From positions 81,349 through 145,348 of the forward strand of contig JAANYP010002373.1 of the NCBI GenBank assembly GCA_020465985.1: a stretch of DNA of 64,000 nucleotides, read 5' to 3'. The stretch's first letter is position 1, and each line of letters opens with the position of its first letter. This DNA comes from Centrapalus pauciflorus. Taxonomy: Eukaryota; Streptophyta; Magnoliopsida; Asterales; Asteraceae. Shown here piece by piece: positions 54,451 through 64,000 of this stretch. The notes under the pieces were generated by a model. The model saw only the letters and a list, made by a program, of their open reading frames with translations. It did no database searches and was not told where the DNA came from. The position numbers were made by a program, and so were the translations under genes.

Positions 54451-55416
54451 AAACAAAATCCGGTTTAAAATGATGAAAAAGGACGAAATTTCAGAGCCAG
54501 GCGCAGAGAGGGGCGCAGCCCTGCGCCCAGACCGAGTGCTCGACAGAAGAAATTAATTCACAAAAATACGGATTTCACAGAGGGGCGCAGAGGGGGGCGC
54601 AGGCCTGCGCCTACGGCTGCGCCCAACCCATTAAAATAATGGACGGCCGTTTTTAGGGTTTTTCCATCTTTTCCTATAAATACCAAGTCATATTTCAAAG
54701 TTTGAGGATCGTTTTTTGGAGGAGAAGGCTAAGGAAAAGAACCCTGTTTGAGCGAAAATACGTACGAAGAACACACGAGTCAAGCTACGGCGATGAATCC
54801 ACAACTCTTAAACGTTGCATCAACCATGTCCGGCTAAGCTCATCATAATCATTCTCGGAGGAAGCACATCGCTAAGTTTTACTTTATGAACGATTACTTA
54901 AGTTTGCATGGTTTTTATTATTTATATTGTGATTGTAAACGAATGATTATTATTTTGTTGTTGCGTTTCGCAAGATAGTTCGTAGACATTTTATTATTCG
55001 TGCCGAGTTAATTATTTAATTAAGACGAGTAATCAAACGTGTCACGCGCTATGCCCAAGATCACGTAATGGTTTAATAATAATTATAACAAAGATTATGT
55101 CTATGTAATCTTCAATTCGTTTTTATAAATTAAACACAAAGCGAGGTGTGGAATCCGGGAATGGTTATCTTCGTACTTTATTCAATCAAACAATCTTCTT
55201 AAGTTTTCTTTTCACAAAATTCGCAAGTAATTAGTTTTATAAATCAAGCAATCACCTTTTTACAAACCACTCAATCTTTCTAAGTTACTTACTTTGCAAT
55301 GCTAATCGCTTAAATACGTGCAATTAACCTCTCGCTCTCTGTGGATACGATCCCTACTTACCCTAGCTTCTAAGGTATTTAGTGGTATTTTTGACGGGTT
55401 AACGACACTCGCATCA
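54451..55416 (+). repeat. 5' LTR of element F (start approximate)
   Basis: The end is set by CATCA at 55416, five bases before the PBS. A TATAAATA box at 54675-54682 marks the promoter. Two GC-rich blocks upstream of it (54497-54540 and 54580-54625) contain GGGCGCAG repeats and the perfect palindrome GCGCAGGCCTGCGC (54597-54610). The start lies somewhere after 54114; no TG border could be fixed without the 3' LTR. Confidence 0.6.
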
Positions 55417-55421
55417 AATTT

Positions 55422-55439
55422 TGGCGCCGTTGCCGGGGA
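55422..55439 (+). promoter_or_regulatory. Primer-binding site of element F (tRNA-Asp type)
   Basis: TGGCGCCGTTGCCGGGGA is the complement of a tRNA-Asp 3' end and the known PBS of Athila/Calypso-group elements. It fixes the strand and the LTR end. Confidence 0.9.
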
Positions 55440-55726
55440 GCGGTTGCGCTTAAATCACGTATTTTAGTAATTAGTTAATTTAATTTTAAATTTTATTTAA
55501 ATATAAATTACATTTTCATATATTTAGTTGCCTTATTTTCTTTAGAGTAATTTAGGTAATTTAGTTAATTTAGTCAATTTCAATTATTTGTTTATTTGCT
55601 TTTATTTGCTTACTTAAATTAGTTTAAGTTTCCATATTTTGCTATTATTCCATTTAATTAGTTTTTAATTAGTTTTAATTTTAATTATTGTTTTAGTTTA
55701 TTAAAAAAAAAAAAAAAAGGGGAATC
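55440..55726 (+). other. AT-rich leader of element F between PBS and gag
   Basis: Very AT-rich, with many 'ttaattt/ttagttt' repeats and an A-run (55703-55718) shortly before the gag frame. No ORF. It would contain the packaging signal, which cannot be recognised by eye. Confidence 0.6.
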
Positions 55727-56032
55727 GTGGCGCAAGCATCGCTTCTCACCAAAAAGAAAGTAACTAATTCGAATTCTTCATCTAGCCCTTCTAAGTTTAT
55801 GCACACACGATATTCTGGTAGAATTTCACCCTTGAAGTTTGATCCAGAAATCGAAAAAACTGCTAGATCTAATAGGCGAGCCACAACTCAAACAAACGAA
55901 ATTAGAAATACTGTTCCTACAGTAAACGTGGAAGAAGAAATAATTAATTTGGAAGACGAGAACATCGATAACATTCTAGTTGACGTCCAACAAAACCAAA
56001 GACTGATGGGAGACCGTAGAATCCCATTATAG
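55727..56032 (+). pseudogene. Element F gag N-terminal part, split off by a frameshift
   Basis: A frame of about 101 codons starts near 55727 (GTG; no ATG close by, so the true start may be different or the ATG mutated, the first ATG in frame being 55799) and stops at 56030-56032. The main frame is open from about 56008, so the two overlap by some 25 bases; a single +1 or -1 event near 56010-56030 separates them. The N-terminus is Ser/Asn- and charge-rich, as usual before the gypsy gag domain. Confidence 0.7.
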
Positions 56033-59000
56033 GCCGGGTGATATCCCTGATCCATCACCCATTCTCTACCCAATTAATGAGAATGAACCCGAAATTAGGC
56101 CACAGCTATTTAGCATATTACCTGTTTTTCGCGGAGCACCAAGCGAAGAACCGTATGAGCACTTAGCTGAATTCACTGCCATATGTAAGGCCAATCACGT
56201 TAGGGGGATGACCATAGACGCTTTAAAACTCAGACTCTTTCCTTTCTCTTTGAAGGAACGAGCGAAAAATTGGTTCGTGTCACTTCCCACTGATAGTATA
56301 ACTAACTGGGATGAAATGAAAAAAGAATTTCTAACTGAATATTACCCAATTAGTAAAACTACAGAAAAACGTAAAGAAATCACTGGATTTAAACAGAAAA
56401 TTGGAGAACAATTTCACGAAGCTTTTAATAGGTTGAATGAATTACTACGAACATGCCCTCACCATGAAATTCCTAAATGGATGCTAATTAAAACCTTTTT
56501 CGATGGGGTTAGTCAAGAAAGTAGGAATATGATCACCGCTGCTTCAGGCGGAACCTTTTTAGCCAAGGAAGATGATGAAGCTTGGGAATTATTAACCCAA
56601 TTAAGCAAAGGTTTAAAAGTTCAAGCGGGTTCGGATAATAGTGTTGGTGTCCAAGTTATGGGCATAGACAACGCATGGAAGAAGGAAGTTAAATCTGATA
56701 TATCCGAACTAAGCAAAAAGATGGACCTGTTGATGAAAGGAATGGGAAAGGCTACAGCGGCACAGGTCTGCTGTGTCACTTGTGGAGATCCCTCGCATCC
56801 AACCGAGAATTGCCCACATACCTTCACGCACGAAGAGTATGTGAACGAAGCTTTTGGCTTTCGGCAACGAAGAGAACGGGAGAATCCATACTCGGAGACC
56901 TACAATCCGGGATGGAGAAAACACCCGAACTTTAGTTGGAGGGATAATCAAGATAATGATGCTCCTCCGAAGCCAAGATATGAGCAACCTCGTCAACAAA
57001 ACCGAGATTTCCAATATGGATCGACCTCAGCTACAAAGGATGATCGGTACTATAAACGCCAAGACCCTAAAGAAGAAAATGATTCGCGACAAGTGTCGGG
57101 GAACTCGAAAGAGTTTTCCGAGTTTATGGAATTCATGAAACAACAAACCATGGTTCAAGCGAAAACTATGGAGATGCTCGGAAGGCAGATGGGACAAATT
57201 GCAGAGTCCTTGACTAAACGAGAAGAAGGGAAGCTTCCAAGCAATACCACAGTTAACCCATCGCATCACCATGGAAAAGAAAAGAAATATGAAGTCAATG
57301 AAGTGAACGAAGTTAATAAAGTCACTACCCTTAGGAGTGGAAAGGAAGTAGATAATAAAATAGAAATGCCTAAGGAGAGTGAGACTGACGACGAGGTAGA
57401 AATTGCTTATGAAGAAGAACCACCCAGATCGGAGTCAAAGGTAGAAACAAAAGTTAAGAAGGTAACCTTTAAGGAAGTAGAAGCCAAGAAACCAGTAGAG
57501 AATAAAGTTGGGGAAGGGAGTTCCAATACTGAAACTGCTCCCTACCCAACGGCCTTAGAAAATCCAGCTTCATTCCCTTATGGTAAGAAAGGACCTAAAA
57601 ACGAAGAGTTATGGGATATTTTTAATCAAGTTAAAATTAACATTCCCTTAATCAAAGCTATACAACAAGTCCCTTCTTACGCTAAATTCCTAAAAGACCT
57701 TTGTACTCAGAAGCGAAAATTTAAAATAACTCTTCCAAAGCAAATCAACCTCACTGAACAAGTCAGTGCAGTTATCACTAGCTCACTGCCGCCTAAACTA
57801 AAAGACCCAGGATCACCCTTGATCCCGGTAACTATTGGCGATATTCAAATAAAAAAGGCACTTCTAGACTTAGGGGCGAGTGTTAATATTCTACCTGGTA
57901 ATTTATTTGACCAACATGATCTAGGAACCCTACAAACAACAGATGTCATCCTACAATTAGCAGATAGATCTACCAAAGTACCACGAGGGATGTTATCTGA
58001 TGTAATCGTTAAGGTCGAAGACTTCTACTATCCAGTAGATTTCTTAGTGTTGGACTCAGATAGTGCGTACAAAGAAAGCCAACCGGCAATCATATTAGGA
58101 CGTCCCTTCTTAGCCACAATTAACGCTCAAATCAATTGCAGGACAGGTGCATTAGACATAGCATTCGGAAACCGTAAACTCCGACTTAATGTCTTTAACA
58201 ATGTACCCAATGCGCCATTGGATTCAGAGTGCTATATGATCGATCTAGTTGATGATTTAACACAACAACAATTATCAACAATAACATGTAAAGATCCAGT
58301 GGAGCTGCTCCTGTACTATAATGCGCATATGCTAGATAATATGCCTGAAGCTAAGGAGTTTGAACTTGAAAGTGTTCAGTCAGTAGATTCTAATCAACCA
58401 CCATGGACACATAAGATCGAAAAACTTCCGACTGACCTTCCACCATCAGCAAAACCGTCTTTAGAGCAACCACCCAAGCTAGAGTTGAAACCACTTCCAT
58501 CTCATCTCAAATATGCTTTTCTTGGCCCTGAGAATACACTGCATGTAATCATCGCAACAGACCTTACTGCTGCACAAGAAAAGGCCTTGTTAGAAGTGTT
58601 ATCGAGATATAAGGAAGCGGTAGGCTGGACCATAGCAGATCTCAAGGGAATTAGCCCAACGCTGTGTATGCATAGAATTATAACTGATCCAACAGCCAAG
58701 CCAAGCAGAGATGCTCAGAGAAGGCTAAACCCTAACCTTAGAGAGGTAGTGAAGAAAGAAGTGTTGAAATGGCTAGATGCTGGAATTATCTATCCGATAT
58801 CAGATAGCCAATGGGTTAGTCCCACACAAACGGTTCCAAAGAAATCTGGAATCACTGTCATCGATACTCCTGAAGGAGAAAAGATTGCAACTCGCCCTGT
58901 GGCGGGGTGGAGAGTATGCATCGACTACAGAAAACTAAACGCCGCAACCTCAAAAGATCATTTTCCTCTGCCATTCATCGACCAAATAGTAGAGAAGCTA

Positions 59001-61379
59001 GCAGGGCAGAAATTCTATTGTTTCCTAGATGGCTATTCGGGGTATAACCAAATCCCAATACACCCAGAGGACCAAGATAAAACGACATTTACGTGTCCGT
59101 ATGGCACATTCGCCTACCGAAGAATGCCATTTGGGTTATGTAACGCTCCAGCCACATTTCAGCGATGTATGATGGCTATATTTTCAGACATGGTCGGAGG
59201 TTCTCTTGAAATCTTCATGGACGACTTTTCAATATTTGATAAGTCATTCGAAGGGTGTCTCTCTCATTTAGAAAAAGTTCTCAAGCGGTGTACTGAAACC
59301 AATTTGGTACTAAGTTGGGAGAAAAGTCACTTTATGGTTAAAGAGGGAGTAGTCTTAGGACACATAGTCTCTGAAAGAGGAATGGAGGTTGATCGAGCTA
59401 AGATACAAATAATTTCCTCGCTACCACCACCAACTAATATCAAGGGGATTCGTTCTTTTCTAGGACATGCAGGTTTCTATAGGAGATTCATAAAAGATTT
59501 TAGTGCCATATCCAAACCCCTATGTAACCTTCTCCTAAAAGACGCACCGTTCAATTTTGATAAAGACTGTGCAGAGGCATTTAACACATTAAAAATGAAG
59601 CTCACGGAGGCACCAATTCTGCAATCACCTAATTGGTCTCAACCCTTTGAGATCATGTGTGACGCCAGCGATCATGCAGTAGGTGCCGTCCTTGGTCAAA
59701 GAGTGGACAAAAAGCCAGTGGTAATATACTATGCAAGTAAAACCTTCTCTGAAGCTCAAATTAATTACACAACCACTGAAAAAGAATTGCTTGCAGTAGT
59801 GTATGCGCTAGATAAGTTTAGATCTTACGTCTGGGGAGCTAAGGTAATTGTGTATTCCGATCATAGTGCCTTACGACACCTCTTGGCTAAGAAAGATGCT
59901 AAGCCACGGCTAATTCGTTGGATACTGTTGCTACAAGAATTTGACTTAGAAATCAGAGATAAAAAGGGCTCAGAAAATGTAGTAGCAGACCATCTATCGA
60001 GACTGCCAGCAATCACCACTGATATGCTGGACTCCATTCGGGACAATTTCCCAGATGAACAATTATTGTTCGTCGCAAAAGTGCCTTGGTTCGCTAACTT
60101 AGTAAATTACTTTGTCACAGGGAAAACCCCAAGCCACTGGAATTCACATCAAAGAAAGTATTTCTTCTCTCAAACTAAACAGTACATTTGGGAGGAGCCG
60201 GATTTATTCAAAATTGGAGTAGATCAGATTATCCGGCGATGTGTTCCAGATAATGAGCATTATGATATTTTAAATCACTGTCACTCGTATGCATGTGGAG
60301 GCCATTTTAGTGCTAAAAAGACAGGACATCGAATCCTACAAAGTGGATTCTTTTGGCCAACCATCTTTAAGGACTCCTACGAGTTTGTTAGGTCATGCCT
60401 ACGATGCCAGCAGATAGGAGGTATTTCAAAAAGAGACCAAATGCCTATGACACCAATTCTTATAGTAGAGATTTTTGATGTGTGGGGCATAGACTTTATG
60501 GGACCCTTTCCTAAGTCATATGGTTTCGAATACATCCTAGTGGCAGTTGATTACGTCTCTAAATGGGTAGAAGCCGAAGCCACAAGAACTAATGATCACA
60601 AAGTAGTTTGCCAATTCGTTAAACGTAATATATTTTCTCGTCATGGAATTCCTAGAGCCATAATTAGTGATGGGGGTTCTCATTTCAAAAATATGTACTT
60701 TAGCAAACTACTTAAACATTATGGAGTAACGCATAAGATAGCTACCCCATATCACCCACAAACTAGTGGACAAGTAGAGGTATCTAACAGGGAGGTTAAG
60801 CGAATATTAGAAAAAACAGTACGACCCGATAGGAAAAATTGGTCAATACGATTAGATGATGCACTTTGGGCGTATCGTACAGCGTATAAAACCCCTATTG
60901 GTATGTCTCCTTATAAACTAGTGTATGGGAAATTATGTCATCTTCCGGTGGAGTTAGAACACCGAGCCTTATGGGCCATTAAAAATGCAAACCTTAACTT
61001 CACGGCTGCCGGTATAAATCGAAAACACCAACTGAACGAATTAGAAGAAATTCGCAAGGAAGCTTATGAAAGTTCTAAAATATATAAAGAAAAAACAAAA
61101 GCTTTCCACGATCGAATAATTAAACGAAAGGTGTTTAATAAAGGTGACAAAGTCTGGCTATTTAACGCACGCTTGCGGCTCTTCCCAGGCAAATTAAAAA
61201 GTAAGTGGACAGGCCCATACACAGTAACTAACGTCTACCCCTATGGTGCGGTTGAAATAATAGATCAAAAAGGCGGTGAGCCGTTTAAAGTAAACGGACA
61301 CAGAGTAAAATTATTTGTACAATGGGCTGATAATGAAATTATATCATCTGAGACAATGGTCTTGGAAGATATCACTTAA
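56008..61379 (+). CDS. Element F gag-pol polyprotein (Athila-like), nearly intact
   Basis: Open from about 56008; first ATG at 56208 gives 1,723 residues. Residues counted from that ATG: gag capsid domain 1-115 (FPFSLKERAKNWFVSLP), CCHC-like knuckle about 188-202 (CVTCGDPSHPTENC), Glu/Lys-rich linker 370-470, aspartic protease about 535-640 (LLDLGASVNILP, the DLGAS variant usual in this group), RT about 900-1085 (WRVCIDYRKLN; IFMDDFS near 1003), RNase H 1144-1267 (CDASDHAVGAVL; DHLSRL), integrase zinc finger about 1350-1405 (H-H and CLRC), integrase core with GIDFMGP, ISDGGSHF and SGQVEVSNRE, and a C-terminal GPY-type domain (KWTGPYTV). All key catalytic residues are present. It would make the full reverse-transcribing, integrating machinery in cytoplasmic particles. 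Only the frameshift before 56030 breaks it. Confidence 0.93.
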
Positions 61380-62673
61380 ATATTTAAGAGTTCCAAAATG
61401 TCTGGCTGAAGACATTAAACTTAGCGCTTTTTGGGAGGCAACCCAAAGAACTTTGTGGGTATGTTCCATAGAAACCCTCACGAGACTATAACTCGTCCAC
61501 TCGGGCTACCGAGGGGTTTAAAGGCTTGTTGCACGTGCTAAGTGCAATCGTTCTCACCACGAAAGTGTGCGTTAATTTCTGCAATTTAAATTTTATTATT
61601 ATACCGTAGTTTGTTTTTTTTTCTTTTAGTTAGTCAAATAATAGTTCATCCTATACTCCGGTATACTTATAGTAACCAACTAAGTTGGGGAATAAGTTAC
61701 CCAAATAAGAATCTGCAAAACCCATGCCGAAGATAGACAAATTTTGGACACATCAGGAACAAAAATTCGGTACAATGTACGACAAATCGTTACTTTTTGG
61801 GGGGGACCAAACGCTACAAACAGCACACACGAAAATCGCCTGGAAACAGTGCAGCGCACCGGCCAGCGCAGGCCTGCGCTCCGCGCTGCGCCCCAAGCGT
61901 ACCGGCCAGCGCAGGGGTGCGCCTGCGTCTGCGCCTCGATGCGTTTCTGCGATTTTTAAACCCTTTTTCAACCCATTTGCTTCATTTTCTCTCCAAACTT
62001 CCGAAACTTTGCTCTCTTCTTGCTTCCAACACTTCCGGATCGTCGATTTCTTGCTTGAATCGTGCTCATCCCTCAATCATCTCCCCAATGTAAGTGATAT
62101 TTTGCCAAATCCTTCAAAGAAATGCTATTTCTCCGTGAAAGATTGATGTTAGTATTTTTGACCTAACTTCATGATGTGGTTAGTTGATCATATCTTAGAG
62201 TTGTATTAGTCATTAATATGTGCAATATGCTAAAACACACCTATTTCATGACTTCCTAGTAAATTCTTAGTATAGTTTTTTTTCAGGAACTCTTTCACTG
62301 TGAAACATTTAGAAGTCTATATTTAAAATACAATCCAGTGAAGAAACACTATTCTATGCTAAATCTAGGGTGCACATGTTGCTCTATTACAACTTCATGA
62401 GTCGTATTGTTATTCGCTCCCTTTGTCGTTCATAATCATGCACGTCACGACAAATCTTGCCATGTTTCGTTGCCATCTTCGTTCATGCACATGCATCAAC
62501 TTTATGAAGAATGCTCATTACATTGCGCTACTTGCACCTTCATGGAATGCATCGCACTTCACATTTATGTATTTCGCATCGGGTTCTTCGAAATCCATCG
62601 GAATTAACATGCTTGTGTGCTATTATGCATTTTATTGTGCTTAATCCCGTTATTCGTTGCTATGTATACATAG
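61380..62673 (+). promoter_or_regulatory. Leader between pol and the pol-distal ORF of element F
   Basis: Non-coding, about 1.3 kb. A GC-rich block at 61850-61945 repeats the LTR motif GCGCAGGCCTGCGC exactly (61866-61879) and is followed by a pyrimidine-rich stretch like that after the LTR TATA region. A strong donor context AATG|GTAAGT-like site (GTAAGT at 62090-62095) and an acceptor 'gtatacatAG' at 62664-62673 abut the ATG at 62674, so an intron of 584 bp is plausible. The short frames here (61724-62146 and others) run through the repeats and are not supported. Confidence 0.4.
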
Positions 62674-64000
62674 ATGTCGCAACAATTCACCGGAAGTTCT
62701 CGTCGCCGTATCACTCGCACCCCAAGAATGCGTGTGCATACTCCCATTCCGATCAACATCGAGTATCCCTCACCACCACCTTCACCACCAGTGTCGACAC
62801 CACCCACACACTTTTATATAGAAAAAACTCTCAAGGAATCTGATTTTAAACACTTTGGTATCATCGAGAGTTTCGACCGGCTTGGGTGGTCGGGGGTGTT
62901 GCAGATTGAAACGCCGTATGTGCATGAGACTGAGATTTGTGAATGGATGAACACTCTAATCCGTAGAGAAGGGGAGGTGGATCATGATTTTGAGTTACGA
63001 GGTCGCATAAATGGGAAAGAAGTGGTTGTTTCTAGGAAAGAATTATGTGATTACTTTGATTTCGACACGGATGTCCCGATCACACGAGAATTTTGGACTG
63101 AGCAGGACTTGTCAAGTGGGGTGTTGAGGCACTCGGAAGGATGGGCTAAAAAGCTCACTGAGGTTTTTACGCTTTCGATTGAGCAAGCGCGAGTTTATTC
63201 AAAGTACTATAGGGGCGATCTCCGCCCTTGGGCCAAGGTTTTGTGGAAGCTCATTGTGTTCAATATTCTGCCAAGATCTGCTAATACCACTGCTGTCCGA
63301 ACCCGTGAGGTCATTCTTATTCATGCTCTGCTCACTGGAAAACCGGCCATTTCACTCGCGTTCATTATGATGCAAAACATTTGGGAATCTACTCTTGTGA
63401 AGCCACAAATGGAGATACCGTATGCACGAATGCTCACCGAACTCTTTATCAATATGGGTGTTATTTCGGACGGGGCTAGCCCACGCCTTTTGGGACCTAA
63501 TGACGTTTGGTTTACCCGGCATACTATGGCGGGTCTACAATTTGAACAGGTATCGGGCACATTCCTGATTAGGGACCCCGCACATGGTACCGTCTCAATC
63601 ATTCCTGCTACCCGATCTTTTTACCGATATGACCAACCATTGGACAAGGGAAAAGCGAGAATAGAAGAATTCAAGTGTGACAAAGACGACGTGAAGTTTG
63701 TGAAAGCTGAGGTAAAGTTTGAGAGAGGAGGATCATCGAATGCGCACCTATCGGAGAATGAGGTCTTGGAGGCACGCCTGACTGCCATCAAGAATGCAGT
63801 CGAAGGACTACTGGCAGCGAATACTGCAGTCCTTTCAGAGGTGGACAAGCTTAAACAAGATGCCAGCATTCACGGGATCACGGTGGGAGCTCACTCCCGC
63901 TGGCTCGCTAGCCTCCAAACGAGGATAGAGGAGCTCGAGCGGGCAGTCGGCCGCCGTAGTTCCCACACCGTCTCCACCAACACCTCTCATTTGACGTCAC
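62674..64000 (+). CDS. Element F pol-distal ORF (Athila env-position protein), open at the window edge
   Basis: From ATG 62674 (MSQQFTGSSRRRITRTPR) the frame is open for at least 442 codons to the end. It has a Pro/Ser-rich basic N-terminus of about 45 residues, then a globular domain: WSGVLQIETPYVHETEICEW (about 68-87), INGKEVVVSRKELCDYFD (about 108-125), REFWTEQD (133-140), RPWAKVLWKLIVFNILPR (about 182-199), LLTGKPAISLAFIMMQNIW (about 216-234), IPYARMLTELFINMG (about 247-261), and a predicted coiled coil from about 365 on. The order of landmarks matches the pol-distal ORFs of copia elements A, B, C and E2. The family resembles Pfam Transposase_32 'putative plant transposon protein' from memory. 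No signal peptide is visible, so the name env-like is positional. Confidence 0.8.
   Translation, partial: MSQQFTGSSRRRITRTPRMRVHTPIPINIEYPSPPPSPPVSTPPTHFYIEKTLKESDFKHFGIIESFDRLGWSGVLQIETPYVHETEICEWMNTLIRREGEVDHDFELRGRINGKEVVVSRKELCDYFDFDTDVPITREFWTEQDLSSGVLRHSEGWAKKLTEVFTLSIEQARVYSKYYRGDLRPWAKVLWKLIVFNILPRSANTTAVRTREVILIHALLTGKPAISLAFIMMQNIWESTLVKPQMEIPYARMLTELFINMGVISDGASPRLLGPNDVWFTRHTMAGLQFEQVSGTFLIRDPAHGTVSIIPATRSFYRYDQPLDKGKARIEEFKCDKDDVKFVKAEVKFERGGSSNAHLSENEVLEARLTAIKNAVEGLLAANTAVLSEVDKLKQDASIHGITVGAHSRWLASLQTRIEELERAVGRRSSHTVSTNTSHLTS

Larger units (their letters stand above)
54451..64000 (+). mobile_element. Element F: Athila-like Ty3/gypsy element, 3' end beyond the window
   Basis: 5' LTR (border uncertain), tRNA-Asp-type PBS, gag-pol with PR-RT-RH-IN order (gypsy order), no chromodomain, a 1.3-kb leader, and an extra ORF after pol: the Athila/Calypso plan. 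The frames are the best preserved in the window, one frameshift in about 1,890 codons, suggesting recent insertion. The 3' LTR is not in the window, so age cannot be read from LTRs. Confidence 0.85.

Noticed and set aside
61724..62146. Several overlapping ORFs on both strands between pol and the last ORF of element F
   Set aside because: They pass through the GC-rich palindromic block and a pyrimidine-rich leader; no family resemblance, and the acceptor-like site and intact ORF lie downstream.
62604..63869. Minus-strand ORFs and short plus-strand frames at 62407-63370
   Set aside because: They lie over the long open frame 62674-64000, which has coherent protein character and landmarks of the shared domain.
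62674..64000. Calling the pol-distal ORFs retroviral env genes
   Set aside because: No signal peptide, furin-like site or clear membrane helix could be seen in any of the five; only the position is env-like.

Overview
This is a eukaryotic, almost certainly eudicot plant, nuclear window made almost wholly of LTR retrotransposons nested in and abutting one another. The evidence is Ty1/copia polyproteins of the plant Sirevirus type, an Athila-type Ty3/gypsy element with a tRNA-Asp-type primer site, tRNA-Met-type primer sites, a solo LTR, a MITE, AT-rich spacers, and no bacterial or organellar gene organisation. An asterid (perhaps Asteraceae) is a guess from the feel of the families only. I see no tRNA, rRNA or CRISPR, and no confident host gene; the only host-gene candidate is a short orphan frame at 40102-40326.

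Layout (element letters are mine). 1-627: 3' tail and LTR of a copia element cut by the window edge, with a 93-bp MITE just after it (639-745). 746-8586, element A (+): broken copia with gag, PR, IN, RT, RH, then a long leader full of palindromes and a pol-distal ORF. 8587-25139, element D (-): copia with gag, a PR stub, PBS and 5' LTR, plus a 1.24-kb duplicated gag segment at 8587-9830. 13943-23977, element C (+): young copia inside D, 644-bp LTRs, AAATC target duplication, complete gene order but broken frames. 25140-29715, element E1 (+): gag fragment, long non-coding tail with about eight polypurine tracts, and LTR. 29716-39966, element E2 (+): IN-RT-RH remnant, a 4-kb leader interrupted by a 1930-bp gypsy solo LTR (33264-35193, CTTTA target duplication), pol-distal ORF, 3' LTR. 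40565-54113, element B (+): full-length copia with two LTRs, PBS, gag, pol, pol-distal ORF and PPT, inserted into what looks like a minus-strand LTR (G, 40369-40564 and 54114-about 54450). About 54451 to the end, element F (+): an Athila-like gypsy element with 5' LTR, PBS, a nearly intact gag-pol (one frameshift), leader, and an open pol-distal ORF of at least 442 codons leaving the window.

How the parts relate. Every element long enough to judge (A, B, C, E2 among copia; F among gypsy) has a further large ORF between pol and the 3' LTR, behind its own non-coding leader. In B, A and E2 the leader carries a TATA-like box; in A, E2 and F it carries plausible splice sites. The proteins have the same order of landmarks: an FW/WM motif, a strand-rich stretch, a W-containing helical stretch, then a (Y/V)P-x-RF(L/I) motif. 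This module, in the env-like position but with no obvious signal peptide or membrane segment, is the most interesting thing here. It seems shared across the copia/gypsy divide, and in C, B and F short signature repeats of the LTR recur in the leader of this ORF. In B the ORF is one reading frame for 4 kb holding 12 stop codons and no frameshift, as expected from C-to-T decay of Gln/Arg codons.
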